64,000 nt of DNA from Sporobacter sp038405045 (GTDB lineage: Bacteria; Bacillota; Clostridia; Oscillospirales; Oscillospiraceae): NCBI GenBank assembly GCA_038405045.1, contig JBBZIV010000003.1, forward strand, positions 62,001 through 126,000. Direction: 5' to 3'. The notes beneath the pieces are model-generated. The model did no database searches. It was not told the origin of the DNA and was given only the letters and a program-made list of their open reading frames with translations. Positions within the stretch are counted from its first letter, which is position 1, and every line of letters starts with the position of its first letter. Below are positions 33,868-44,933 of the stretch, in pieces. The translations under genes and the position numbers were made by a program.

Positions 33868-34751
33868 AACGATTGATTAAAGTCGGCAGCCGGGAAAGCG
33901 CGCTTGCCGTTATTCAGGCAAAGCTCGTTATCGAACAGATCAAGCATCATCACCCGGAACTTGATTTTGAGCTGATCACCATGAAAACAAGCGGTGACGT
34001 CATTCTGGACAGAAATCTTGACGAAGTCGGCGGAAAGGGTCTTTTCGTCAAGGAGCTCGATATCGGCCTGCGCGGCGGCCAAATTGATTTTGCCGTTCAC
34101 AGCCTGAAAGACATGCCCATGCAGACACCGGACGATTTGCCGATCATCAGTTATACAAAACGTGAAAATCCGTTTGACGCCCTTGTTTTGCCAAAAGGGG
34201 CAAGCGTCGTTGATTTATCGAAGCCCTTCGGCTGCTCAAGCGCCCGCCGGAAGCTTCAGCTCGAAAAATTGTACCCGGGCGTGTCGGTCAATGGCATCCG
34301 CGGCAACGTTCTGCTCCGGCTCAGCAAGCTGGACGGCGGCGACTATGCCGCTACGGTGCTGGCCTGTGCAGGCCTCAACCGCATGGGGCTTTCCGGGCGC
34401 ATCACGCGTGTTTTTACTGAGAGTGAAATGATTCCGGCAGCCGGCCAGGGAATTTTGGCTGTTCAGGCCAGAGCGGGCGACGATCATTCCTATCTCCACT
34501 GCGTTGACGACCGCGACGCTAGGCTCGCGTCAACGGCCGAGCGCGCCTTTGTCCGCCGTTTGGACGGCGGCTGCTCCTCCCCCATTGCGGCGTATGCGAA
34601 AATAACGGGGAAGACGATTCGGCTTTTCGGCCTTCATTATGATGAAAAGAGCGCCCTGCATATGACCGGCGCCATGGAGATGTCGGCAGACTGCGCCGAG
34701 CAGCTTGGGGTCACCCTTGCCGAATTGCTTTTAAAAGAGATAAAGGCCTGA
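33864..34751 (+). CDS. hemC: Hydroxymethylbilane synthase
   Basis: 295 residues. IKVGSRESALAVIQAKLV at the N-terminus; the dipyrromethane cofactor Cys is in RLDGGCSSPIAAYA. It polymerises four porphobilinogen units. ATG 33864 overlaps the hemA stop (ATGA); the frame is open 81 bases further up inside hemA without a ribosome site. Confidence 0.94.
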   Translation: MKRLIKVGSRESALAVIQAKLVIEQIKHHHPELDFELITMKTSGDVILDRNLDEVGGKGLFVKELDIGLRGGQIDFAVHSLKDMPMQTPDDLPIISYTKRENPFDALVLPKGASVVDLSKPFGCSSARRKLQLEKLYPGVSVNGIRGNVLLRLSKLDGGDYAATVLACAGLNRMGLSGRITRVFTESEMIPAAGQGILAVQARAGDDHSYLHCVDDRDARLASTAERAFVRRLDGGCSSPIAAYAKITGKTIRLFGLHYDEKSALHMTGAMEMSADCAEQLGVTLAELLLKEIKA

Positions 34752-34773
34752 CGCGCCTCAAAGGAGAATGAGA

Positions 34774-36285
34774 ATGAAAAAAGGGAAAGTTTGGCTCGTC
34801 GGTGCCGGTCCGTCCGACATCGGTCTTCTGACACTGAAAGCAAAAAGTCTCCTGGAGGAAGCCGACGTTGTTTTATACGACAGCCTCGTGGGTGATGCGA
34901 TACTGGGCCTTATCCCGGAAAGCGCCAAACGTATCAATGTCGGCAAGCGCGCCGGGCACGCTGTTATGAAGCAGGAGCGCATTAACGAGGTGCTGCTTGA
35001 AGAAGCGCTGAAAGGGCAAAACGTCGTCCGCCTCAAGGGCGGCGACCCGTTCCTTTTCGGCCGCGGCGGTGAAGAGCTGGAGCTTTTGAATGCACACCGC
35101 GTCCCGTTTGAAATTGTCCCCGGCGTCACCTCGGCCATCGCGGTGCCCGCGTATGCCGGTATTCCCGTGACGCACCGGGATTTTTGTTCATCCCTTCACA
35201 TCATCACAGGCCATCTTAAAAATGACGATAAGCCTGACATCGATTTCGACGCGCTTGTGAGGCTCAACGGCACCCTGATATTTTTAATGGGCGTCGGTGC
35301 GTTGGATTATATCTGCAAAAGCTTAATCCAATCCGGTATGAGCCCGCACATGCCGGCGGCCGTTTTAGAAAAAGGGACAACAGCCGCCCAGCGCCGCGTT
35401 GTCTCAACACTGGAAAAATTGCCGGAGACAGCCAGCCGTGAAAACATTTCAACGCCGTCCATTATCATCATCGGCATGGTCTGCAGTCTGTCCGAAAAAT
35501 TCCACTGGGCGGAGGACAGACCCTTGGGCGGGGCGCGCGTCGTCGTGACGCGCCCGCAGGAGCTGGCCTCCAAGTTGACGAAAAAACTTCGGGCGCTTGG
35601 TGCCGAGGTTCTTGAAATCCCGGCGATCAAAACGGCGGCGATTTCTGAGAACGCCCCCTTCCAGTCAGCTCTTGTAAATTTGAAGGATTATGCGTGGGTC
35701 GTCTTGACAAGTCAGGCGGGTGTCGAAATTTTCTTTGATACCCTCCGAAAAAATAAAACTGATATTCGGGCGCTCGGCGCTATGAAATTTGCAGCAATCG
35801 GCTCGGCAACGGAAAAAGCGATCAACAGCCGCGGTATATTCGTCGATTGCGTCCCGGCTGTTTACGACACAGCCCATTTAGGCAAGGCGCTGGCCGCTGT
35901 CGTCAAGCCCGGCGAAAAGCTCCTCATCCCGCGTGCTAAAATCGGCTCTTCGGAATTAACAGCGGCACTGGACGACGCCGGTATCGTTTACGACGACATT
36001 CCGGTGTATGACACGATGCACCCCAACAATATGCTTTGCCGCGATATCCTCGGGAAGAAAAAAATCGACTTTGTCGCTTTTACGAGCGCCTCCACCGTCC
36101 GCGGCTTTGCGGCGCTTTATGAATCGGCGGATTTTTCGGAGATTACGGCCGTCTGCATCGGTGAGCAGACGGCGCAGGAAGCCCGAACGTTCGGCATGAA
36201 AACGGCCGTCTCTAAGGAGATTTCAGTTGACAGCCTTGCCGAGAAAATCGCCGAGCTCCATCAATCTGTGCGGGAGGGCGCGTAA
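34774..36285 (+). CDS. cobA-hemD: Fused uroporphyrinogen-III C-methyltransferase and uroporphyrinogen-III synthase (CobA-HemD)
   Basis: 503 residues. The CobA half (1-~245) has GAGPSDIGLLTLKAKSLL, VVRLKGGDPFLFGRGGEELE and VPGVTSAIAVPAYAGIPVTH. The HemD half (~250-500) has VVVTRPQELASKLTKKLRAL and DFVAFTSASTVRGFAAL. The fusion closes the ring and methylates it to precorrin-2 in one chain, common in Clostridia. ATG 34774 has AAGGAG at 7 bases; an ATG two codons upstream is too close to it. Confidence 0.94.
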   Translation: MKKGKVWLVGAGPSDIGLLTLKAKSLLEEADVVLYDSLVGDAILGLIPESAKRINVGKRAGHAVMKQERINEVLLEEALKGQNVVRLKGGDPFLFGRGGEELELLNAHRVPFEIVPGVTSAIAVPAYAGIPVTHRDFCSSLHIITGHLKNDDKPDIDFDALVRLNGTLIFLMGVGALDYICKSLIQSGMSPHMPAAVLEKGTTAAQRRVVSTLEKLPETASRENISTPSIIIIGMVCSLSEKFHWAEDRPLGGARVVVTRPQELASKLTKKLRALGAEVLEIPAIKTAAISENAPFQSALVNLKDYAWVVLTSQAGVEIFFDTLRKNKTDIRALGAMKFAAIGSATEKAINSRGIFVDCVPAVYDTAHLGKALAAVVKPGEKLLIPRAKIGSSELTAALDDAGIVYDDIPVYDTMHPNNMLCRDILGKKKIDFVAFTSASTVRGFAALYESADFSEITAVCIGEQTAQEARTFGMKTAVSKEISVDSLAEKIAELHQSVREGA

Positions 36286-37269
36286 ATGGACCTTGTTCAC
36301 AGACCGCGCCGTCTCCGGGGTGCCTCGGCGCTGCGGGAAATGGTTCGGGAGACGCGGATATCGAAAGCCTCGCTCATTTACCCGCTATTTATTAAAGAAG
36401 GTAATCAAATCGCAGAGGAAATCGCCGCCATGCCGGGTCAGTTCCGCTACAGCGTTGACCGCCTTCCGGCAGTTTTAGAGCCGTTGTTGAAGGCCGGTAT
36501 CGACAAAGTTCTCCTCTTCGGCATTCCGGACGACAAAGACGCGCTGGCGAACGGCGCTTACGCAGACGATGGCATCGTCCAGAAGGCGCTTATTAAAATC
36601 AAATCGGAATATCCGTCCGTTTACTGTGTCACGGACGTTTGTCTCTGTGAATATTCCTCGCACGGTCACTGCGGCGTTATAAACGGTCACGCGGTGGATA
36701 ATGACAAGACGCTGCCGCTTTTGGCCAAAACGGCGCTCTCACAGGCCCAGGCCGGTGCGGATATGGTTGCCCCGTCGGATATGATGGACGGCCGCGTCGC
36801 CGCAATCCGGGCGTGTCTTGACCAGAATTCCTATTCACATATCCCCATCATGAGCTACGCCGTCAAATACAGTTCTGCCTTCTACGGCCCGTTTCGCGAC
36901 GCGGCCGGTTCCGCACCCGCCTTCGGCGACCGACGTGGTTATCAGATGGATTATCACAATAAAAAAGAAGCCCTCAAGGAGGCCGCGCTTGACCTTCAAG
37001 AAGGCGCCGATATCTTAATGGTCAAGCCCGCGCTCTCTTACCTCGATGTGATAGACCGTGTTTCCGCCGCCTGCAACGTCCCCACGGCGGCTTACAGCGT
37101 CAGCGGCGAGTATGCAATGATCAAGGCGGCATCTCGCGCCGGGTATGTCGACGAATCGGCTATGATCTGCGAGACAGCGGCGTCCATCTTCAGGGCCGGT
37201 GCCGATATTTTGATTTCCTATTACGCGCCGGAAATCGCCGGTTTAATTGACGCGGGGAGGCTTGGCTAA
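36286..37269 (+). CDS. hemB: Delta-aminolevulinate dehydratase (porphobilinogen synthase)
   Basis: 327 residues. The zinc-type metal site is visible in DVCLCEYSSHGHCGVI (three Cys). Active-site lysines lie in SYAVKYSSAFYGPFRDAA and ILMVKPALSYLD. It condenses two aminolevulinates. GGAGGG upstream overlaps the hemD end; the start follows its stop directly. Confidence 0.94.
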   Translation: MDLVHRPRRLRGASALREMVRETRISKASLIYPLFIKEGNQIAEEIAAMPGQFRYSVDRLPAVLEPLLKAGIDKVLLFGIPDDKDALANGAYADDGIVQKALIKIKSEYPSVYCVTDVCLCEYSSHGHCGVINGHAVDNDKTLPLLAKTALSQAQAGADMVAPSDMMDGRVAAIRACLDQNSYSHIPIMSYAVKYSSAFYGPFRDAAGSAPAFGDRRGYQMDYHNKKEALKEAALDLQEGADILMVKPALSYLDVIDRVSAACNVPTAAYSVSGEYAMIKAASRAGYVDESAMICETAASIFRAGADILISYYAPEIAGLIDAGRLG

Positions 37270-38549
37270 TGACAGAATCAGAGCGCCTGTTTGAACAAGC
37301 GAAAAAAGTAATCCCCGGCGGTGTCAACAGCCCGGTGCGCGCGTTTATGTCGGTATCAGCCACACCCCGCTTTATTAAAAGCGCCGACGGCGCCCTGATA
37401 ACAGATGTTGACGGAAACGAGTATGTCGATTATATCGGTTCTTGGGGGCCGATGATTCTCGGTCATAACCATCCCGTTATTTTTGAAGCCGTTATGAAGG
37501 CCGCCCAAGACGGCCTGAGCTTCGGCGCGGCAACGGCGCGGGAAGTAACAATGGCAGAGCTCATCTGTTCGATTTTCCCTTCCATTGATATGGTGCGCAT
37601 GGTCAACTCGGGCACAGAGGCTGTCATGAGCGCCATTCGCATAGCCCGCGGTGCAACCGGCCGGGACAAAATTTTGAAATTTGAGGGCTGTTATCACGGC
37701 CATTGCGACGCGATGCTGGTAAAGGCGGGCTCCGGCCTGATGACAGCCGGCATCTCCGGCAGCGCCGGTGTGACAGCAGGCTGTGCCAAGGACACGTTGA
37801 CGGCACCCTATAACGACCTTGAAACAACGAAAGAGATCTTTGAACGCAACAAAGGCGAGATTGCGGCCGTGATCATCGAGCCTGTCGCCGCAAATATGGG
37901 CGTTGTCCTGCCGCGGGAAAATTTCCTTGCAGCTCTGCGCACGCTGTGTGATGAAAACGGGACACTTTTAATTTTTGATGAAGTCATTACCGGCTTTCGT
38001 CTCGGGCTTGGCGGGGCGCAGGAGCGCTTCGGCGTCCGCCCGGACCTGACGGCCTTTGGAAAAATCATCGGCGGCGGGCTCCCTGTCGGAGCTTACGGCG
38101 GCCGGAGAGACCTTATGGCGCATGTCGCGCCGCTCGGTGCCGTCTACCAGGCGGGCACGTTAAGCGGCAACCCGATTGCGATGGCGGCCGGTATCGCCCA
38201 GTTGACTTATCTAAAGGAACATCCGGTGGTTTACGCGCACCTGGAAGCATCGGCCGAAAAGCTGTTTGGCGGGCTGCAAGAAATCGTTGACCGCGCCGGT
38301 GCGCCCTGTGCGTTAAACCGCATCGGTTCGCTGGGCTGCCTTTTCTTTACGCCCGGCCCTGTCGACAATTTTAATGATGCCCAACGCGCCGATACGGAAG
38401 GCTTCTCCCGGTATTTTATGCACATGCTCAAAAGCGGCGTTTATCTGGCGCCGTCGCAATTTGAAGCGATGTTTTTGTCAGACGCGCATACCGACGAGCA
38501 GCTTGATAAAACACTGGCGGCAGCGGCAAGCTATTTCAAAAACATATAA
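37269..38549 (+). CDS. hemL: Glutamate-1-semialdehyde 2,1-aminomutase
   Basis: 426 residues of the class III aminotransferase fold. The PLP lysine is in LTAFGKIIGGGLPVGAYGG; EGCYHGHCDAMLVKAGSG and LIFDEVITGFRLG are conserved. It makes aminolevulinate from the HemA product. ATG overlaps the hemB stop by one base. Confidence 0.95.
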   Translation: MTESERLFEQAKKVIPGGVNSPVRAFMSVSATPRFIKSADGALITDVDGNEYVDYIGSWGPMILGHNHPVIFEAVMKAAQDGLSFGAATAREVTMAELICSIFPSIDMVRMVNSGTEAVMSAIRIARGATGRDKILKFEGCYHGHCDAMLVKAGSGLMTAGISGSAGVTAGCAKDTLTAPYNDLETTKEIFERNKGEIAAVIIEPVAANMGVVLPRENFLAALRTLCDENGTLLIFDEVITGFRLGLGGAQERFGVRPDLTAFGKIIGGGLPVGAYGGRRDLMAHVAPLGAVYQAGTLSGNPIAMAAGIAQLTYLKEHPVVYAHLEASAEKLFGGLQEIVDRAGAPCALNRIGSLGCLFFTPGPVDNFNDAQRADTEGFSRYFMHMLKSGVYLAPSQFEAMFLSDAHTDEQLDKTLAAAASYFKNI

Positions 38550-38562
38550 CAGGAGAGTTCAA

Positions 38563-38931
38563 ATGACTGGTATTCTGCTCTTAGCGCACGGCAGCCGTGA
38601 AGGCGACACAGAAAAGACCATGGCGCAAATCACGTCTTTCGTCAAAGAAATTCTTGTCAGCGATATGATTGAGGAAGCGTATCTTCAGTTTCGGGACAAA
38701 AACCTTGAAGCGGGCATTAAAAACCTCATTGATAAAGGTGCTGACAACATCGTCGTTATCCCCTATTTCCTCTTTGCCGGAATTCATATAAAAGAAGACA
38801 TACCGGCAGAAATCGCGGCGCTTAACGAAAAATACCCCCATGTTAAAATGACGATGGGGTCAACGCTCGGCACGGATCGGCGGCTGGCTGAAATCGTGTC
38901 CGACCGTGTCAGGCAGGTTATATCAATTTAA
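38563..38931 (+). CDS. cbiX: Short-form sirohydrochlorin cobaltochelatase (CbiX-S type)
   Basis: 122 residues, a single chelatase half-domain. The metal-handling His residues appear in ILLLAHGSREGDT and YFLFAGIHIKEDIP. It inserts Co(II) into sirohydrochlorin. CbiX in most bacteria is about twice as long; short forms are best known in archaea and act as dimers. ATG 38563 follows AGGAGAG at 7 bases; the longer open frame overlaps hemL and is rejected. Last gene of the operon. Confidence 0.88.
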   Translation: MTGILLLAHGSREGDTEKTMAQITSFVKEILVSDMIEEAYLQFRDKNLEAGIKNLIDKGADNIVVIPYFLFAGIHIKEDIPAEIAALNEKYPHVKMTMGSTLGTDRRLAEIVSDRVRQVISI

Positions 38932-38991
38932 GTTGCAGCGCTTCGAACCTCAAACGGACACCCCGACGAGTCCGGAGACGCCGCCAAAAAA

Positions 38992-39024
38992 GACCGTCAC
39001 CGTTAATCGGTGGCGGTCCTTTTT
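38992..39024 (+). terminator. Bidirectional terminator after cbiX
   Basis: GACCGTCACCG and CGGTGGCGGTC (one G-T pair), loop TTAAT, then CTTTTT; six A on the left give a T run on the minus strand for the convergent DUF2207 gene. Confidence 0.88.
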
Positions 39025-39039
39025 CAGATAGTCAGTATT

Positions 39040-40914
<1,875 letters not shown>

Positions 40915-40951
40915 AGGAATCCCCTTCGCTCAAATTGTCCGTTCATGTTAT

Positions 40952-41001
40952 AAAGGATAGCATCAGCAGAAAGCGGCGGCTTGCTTGCAATGCTATCCTT
41001 T
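40952..41001 (-). terminator. Hairpin between lemA and the DUF2207 gene
   Basis: Minus strand AAAGGATAGCAT and ATGCTATCCTTT form a perfect 12-bp stem with a 26-base loop, followed by TATAACATG. With only the T residues of the stem end and no clean run, it may be a weak terminator lowering expression of the second gene. Confidence 0.5.
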
Positions 41002-41019
41002 GTATACGCTGTGTCAGAT

Positions 41020-41568
41020 TTAGAATTGAACCTTGACGTTCTGGCGTTCCGCGCCGTCGATTTCGAACATGGGCTTCTTCTCAAGATGCATCATGTTGGC
41101 GACAATGACGCTCGGGAAGGCCTCACGCGCAATGTTGAATTCACGGACGATGGCGTTGTAATACTTGCGGGAATTCATGATGTCGTTTTCAATACTTGAA
41201 AGCTGCCCCTGCAGGTCGAGGAAATTCTGGTTGGCTTTGAGCTCCGGGTAGTTTTCCGTCAGCGCAAACAGAGATTTCAGGGTGCCGGTCAGCATGTTTT
41301 CGCCTTGTGCCCGCTCCTCCAGGGTTTGCGCACCCATAGCCATATTTCGGGCTTTGACGATGTTTTCAAACGTCGTGCTTTCGTGTTTGGCGTAACCCTT
41401 GACGGTCTCAACAAGGTTGGGTACGAGATCATAGCGCTTTTTCAGATAGACATCCATCGTGGAGAAGGCTTCTTCAACGCGGTTGCGCAGGGAAACAAAG
41501 CGGTTATAGGCACCGACAAACCAGAAAATGAGGATGACAACAACAACGCCGGCAATTATCCAACCCAT
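41020..41568 (-). CDS. LemA family protein
   Basis: 182 residues: one N-terminal membrane helix (IAGVVVVILIFWFVGAYNRF) and a helical LemA domain with EEAFSTMDVYLKKRYDLVPN followed by LVETVKGYAKHE. The start is the ATG at 41568. Probably co-transcribed with the DUF2207 gene 105 bp downstream. Biochemical role unknown. Confidence 0.92.
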   Translation of the reverse strand: MGWIIAGVVVVILIFWFVGAYNRFVSLRNRVEEAFSTMDVYLKKRYDLVPNLVETVKGYAKHESTTFENIVKARNMAMGAQTLEERAQGENMLTGTLKSLFALTENYPELKANQNFLDLQGQLSSIENDIMNSRKYYNAIVREFNIAREAFPSVIVANMMHLEKKPMFEIDGAERQNVKVQF

Positions 41569-41682
41569 GCAAAAACGCTCCTATCCTAACAAAACTTTAT
41601 TTAATAGTATCAAAATAGAATGGCCGCTGTCAACATACCGCTGGGTAAATCAGTCCCAATAGCCTGCTAAACAACAATTTGT

Positions 41683-41711
41683 TTGACAATATACAGTGAA
41701 TATGATAGCTT
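41683..41711 (+). promoter_or_regulatory. Promoter of the RNA helicase gene
   Basis: TTGACA at 41683-41688 is a perfect -35; at 17 bp TAGCTT is a weak -10, with TATGAT overlapping at 41701. Start of transcription near 41718. Confidence 0.5.
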
Positions 41712-41744
41712 AAACGGCGAATCATACAAATTAATCGTTTATTG

Positions 41745-41772
41745 AAACGAGGCATTTTGTCTCGTTTTTTAT
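41745..41772 (+). terminator. Terminator-like hairpin in the helicase leader
   Basis: AAACGAG / CTCGTTT stem (7 bp), 9-base loop, then TTTATTTT. It lies between the promoter and the start codon, about 20 bp before the ATG, so it can act as an attenuator. Confidence 0.65.
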
Positions 41773-41791
41773 TTTAGAATTGAGGAAATGA

Positions 41792-43441
41792 ATGACAAAA
41801 ATTCCGTTTTCGCAGCTTAACCTGACCCCAAAAATTGAAAGAGCCATCGTCGAGATGGGCTTTGATTTCGCCACACCTGTCCAATCCGAGGCCATTCCTC
41901 TTATCAGAACGGGCGCGGACGTTATCGCGCGCTCGCAGACTGGAACGGGAAAAACAGTCGCTTTTGCAATTCCGGCAATTGAGAAGGTTGATAACCACGA
42001 GGAGAAGCCGACGATTCAGGTGCTTATTCTCTGCCCGACGCGCGAGCTGGCGATGCAAGCCGCCGATGAAATCCGCAAAGTAGCACGCTTTAAAACGGGC
42101 GTCCATCCCGTTGAAATATATGGCGGCGCCGCGATTGACAAGCAGTGTATTCGCCTGCGACGGGCCAACATCGTCATCGGCACGCCTGGCCGGGTGATGG
42201 ACCATATGCGGCGGAAAACCATTAAACTGAACAATTTGAAAATGGTCATTCTGGATGAGGCCGACGAGATGCTTAATATGGGCTTCAAAGAAGATATCGA
42301 GACAATTCTAAGGGATACGCCGGAAAACAGGCAGACTGTTCTGTTTTCCGCAACGATGCCACCGGCGATTTTAAAACTGACAAACGAGTTCCAAACAAAC
42401 CCTCAAATGATTGAGATTAATAAGGATCAGGTGACAATCGCCGAAATTGAACAAAATTTCCTCGATGTGCCCCATAACAGAAAGAAAGACGCGCTCGTTG
42501 CCATCTTGGATTTTTACGCGCCGGCCAAAGCAATTATTTTTTGCAATACGAAGAAGATGGTCGATGAACTCACAGAGCTGCTTGCTTTTCGAAATTTCAG
42601 CGTTGAGAGCATTCACAGTGATATTAAGCAATCCCAGAGGACAGCTGTCATGCATGGGTTTAAGCAGGGCAGAACCGCCATCCTAATAGCAACGGACATT
42701 GCCGCCCGTGGCATCGACGTCAGCGATGTGGATATGGTATTCAACTTCGACATTCCGGCCAATTCTGAGTATTATGTGCACCGAATTGGCCGCACAGGCC
42801 GTGCCGGAAAATTCGGCCGATCTGTCACGCTGTGCAGCGGCAATCGCGAGGTTTACGCCATGCGGAATATCGCGCGCGAAGCAAAGTCTCAGATAACGCG
42901 GATTGAACTGCCGACGACCGACGAAATCAAGAAGGTGAATCATGCAAAAATAACCTCGACCATGGAAGAGGCATTGCAAATTGAGATATCGCCTTACTTT
43001 TCTGAAATGGCGGATCAATTGGCCATGCGCGGATATTCCTATCATCAGATTGCCGCAGCAGCGATGCAGTTGAATTTTGAGCGCGATTTGGCACCGGCCA
43101 TTATCCCTCATGTGCAACAGCCTGTAAATGATGCCATGCCGAAAGAACGCAAGCGCCCCACCTTACCGAAAGCGAAACCGTCCGTCTATGAAACGATTCT
43201 TCTTGATATCGGCTCAAGGCATCGCGCCGCCGTCAATCACATCATCGGCGCAATCGTCGATCGTACATCCCTCACAGTCCGTGAAATCGGCAAAGTTGAG
43301 GTTTTTCCGGAGCAGACAGTCGTTGAAATCCCGGCAGGCCGCAGTAACGAGATCATTGGCAATATGACCGACTGCAAAATATGCGGGCAGCCCGTCAAAA
43401 TGGAAAAACTGTCGGCGCCCTTCGGCAAGAAAAGAAAATGA
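41792..43441 (+). CDS. DEAD-box RNA helicase (DeaD/CshA/DbpA type)
   Basis: 549 residues. All helicase motifs are visible: SQTGTGKT, PTRELAMQ, TPGR, DEADEMLNMGF, SATMP, the IIFCNTKKMVDEL block, ATDIAARGIDV and HRIGRTGRAG. The C-terminal region (~465-535) resembles the DbpA RNA-binding domain (RHRAAVNHIIGAIVDRTSL), followed by a CKICGQP zinc-like pair and a basic tail. Such helicases remodel structured rRNA or mRNA, often in the cold. The start follows GAGGA at 6 bases. Confidence 0.92.
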   Translation: MTKIPFSQLNLTPKIERAIVEMGFDFATPVQSEAIPLIRTGADVIARSQTGTGKTVAFAIPAIEKVDNHEEKPTIQVLILCPTRELAMQAADEIRKVARFKTGVHPVEIYGGAAIDKQCIRLRRANIVIGTPGRVMDHMRRKTIKLNNLKMVILDEADEMLNMGFKEDIETILRDTPENRQTVLFSATMPPAILKLTNEFQTNPQMIEINKDQVTIAEIEQNFLDVPHNRKKDALVAILDFYAPAKAIIFCNTKKMVDELTELLAFRNFSVESIHSDIKQSQRTAVMHGFKQGRTAILIATDIAARGIDVSDVDMVFNFDIPANSEYYVHRIGRTGRAGKFGRSVTLCSGNREVYAMRNIAREAKSQITRIELPTTDEIKKVNHAKITSTMEEALQIEISPYFSEMADQLAMRGYSYHQIAAAAMQLNFERDLAPAIIPHVQQPVNDAMPKERKRPTLPKAKPSVYETILLDIGSRHRAAVNHIIGAIVDRTSLTVREIGKVEVFPEQTVVEIPAGRSNEIIGNMTDCKICGQPVKMEKLSAPFGKKRK

Positions 43442-43461
43442 CAGTTTTTTGACAAAACACA

Positions 43462-43513
43462 TTGACAAATTTGAATCTGACGATTATGCTATTATATATC
43501 GATTATTCTCGAT
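43462..43513 (+). promoter_or_regulatory. Promoter and operator of the arsenic operon
   Basis: TTGACA (43462-43467), 17 bp, TATGCT (43485-43490). ATCGA-N6-TCGAT at 43498-43513 lies over the transcription start, a suitable ArsR operator. Confidence 0.7.
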
Positions 43514-43527
43514 TTGGAGTGAGCAGC

Positions 43528-43854
43528 ATGGAATTGGCGCATCAGGATAACGCGCGTGTTTTTAAAGCTTTTTGCGATGAAAACCGTCTCATGATCCTCC
43601 AGCTATTACGGAGCGGCGAAAAATGCGCCTGCGTCCTGCTGGAAAAGCTTCTGATCAGCCAGTCGACGTTATCGTATCATATGAAAATCTTATGCGATTC
43701 CGGTATCGTCGACAGCCGACAGGAAGGCAAATGGACGCACTATCAACTCAGCGAGAGCGGCAGCCAGCATGCCTTGGACCTGCTCAAGAGACTGACAAGC
43801 CTTGATATCAAAACTGTCAATACAAACTGCTGCCTGAAAAAGCCGTCAGCCTGA
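43528..43854 (+). CDS. arsR: ArsR-family arsenic-responsive repressor
   Basis: 108 residues, winged helix. The metalloid site is the Cys pair in GEKCACVLLEKL, as in the classic CVC-type ArsR; the recognition helix is ISQSTLSYHMKIL. CC occurs near the C-terminus (NTNCCLKK). Released from DNA by As(III). ATG 43528 has TTGGAGTGA upstream; the frame is open to 43462 but that part holds the promoter. Confidence 0.92.
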   Translation: MELAHQDNARVFKAFCDENRLMILQLLRSGEKCACVLLEKLLISQSTLSYHMKILCDSGIVDSRQEGKWTHYQLSESGSQHALDLLKRLTSLDIKTVNTNCCLKKPSA

Positions 43855-43908
43855 TGGCTTTTATTCAGACAAATATATCGAAATTTTTAAATGTGAAGGG
43901 GCGTTACT

Positions 43909-44922
43909 ATGACTGCTATCGAGTCCATATGGGTCTTTTTTCAAACACAGATATTGGGGATGGACTGGCTTCACGCGCTTATCGGAACAGCAATTACGTC
44001 ACTGGGCCTCGATTTAAACACACGGCTCTGGGGCAGCGTTCAGTTTTTCCTGTATGACGCCGTCAAGATTCTCGTTTTACTGTCCGTTCTCATTTTGATC
44101 ATTTCCTATATCCAAAGCTATTTTCCGCCCGAACGGACTAAGCGGATTTTAGGGCGGTTTAACGGCCTTATCGCTAACGTGCTTGCTGCGCTGCTCGGCA
44201 CGGTGACGCCGTTTTGTTCCTGCTCCTCGATTCCGCTCTTTATTGGTTTCTCCAGCGCCGGTCTGCCCGTCGGTGTCACGTTCTCGTTTCTGATTTCGTC
44301 GCCGCTTGTCGATCTAGGCTCCCTTGTCCTGCTCATGAGCATCTTTGGCGCGAAAGTTGCCCTCGCCTATGTCGTCGTCGGTCTTGTTCTGGCCGTTATT
44401 GGCGGGACGCTGATTCAAAAACTCGGTATGGAAAAGTATGTAGAGAGTTTCATTAAATCTGCCGCCAGTGTCGATCTCGCGTCACCCGAGCTGACAAAGC
44501 GAGATCGCCTGCAATATGCGTGGGAACAGGTGCAGGCAACCGTCAGAAAAGTCTTCTGGTATATTCTCATCGGCGTCGGCATCGGCGCTATCATCCACAA
44601 CTGGATACCGGAGAGCATCATCCAAATGATTCTCGGGAATAAAAACCCGTTTTCCGTCATCCTCGCGACGGTTGTCGGTGTTCCGATGTATGCCGATATC
44701 TTTGGCACAATCCCGATTGCAGAAGCACTCTTTTTGAAGGGCGTTGGTCTCGGAACAATCCTGTCGTTTATGATGGCGGTCACGGCGCTGTCGGCACCCT
44801 CCATAATTATGCTGCGTCGCGCCGTTAAACCGAAACTGCTGGCGGTTTTTGTTGCGATTGTCACGATCGGTATTATCATCATCGGATATTTGTTCAATGC
44901 CCTTCAATTTTTGTTGGTTTAG
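43909..44922 (+). CDS. arsP: ArsP-type permease
   Basis: 337 residues with eight or so helices. The family signature TVTPFCSCSSIPLFIGFSSA, with a Cys pair in the membrane, and a second conserved VVGVPMYADIFGTIPIAEAL are present. ArsP-type proteins export trivalent organoarsenicals; some homologues have other cargo. GAAGGGGCG precedes the ATG. Second gene of the operon. Confidence 0.88.
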   Translation: MTAIESIWVFFQTQILGMDWLHALIGTAITSLGLDLNTRLWGSVQFFLYDAVKILVLLSVLILIISYIQSYFPPERTKRILGRFNGLIANVLAALLGTVTPFCSCSSIPLFIGFSSAGLPVGVTFSFLISSPLVDLGSLVLLMSIFGAKVALAYVVVGLVLAVIGGTLIQKLGMEKYVESFIKSAASVDLASPELTKRDRLQYAWEQVQATVRKVFWYILIGVGIGAIIHNWIPESIIQMILGNKNPFSVILATVVGVPMYADIFGTIPIAEALFLKGVGLGTILSFMMAVTALSAPSIIMLRRAVKPKLLAVFVAIVTIGIIIIGYLFNALQFLLV

Positions 44923-44933
44923 GAGGCTGAAAT

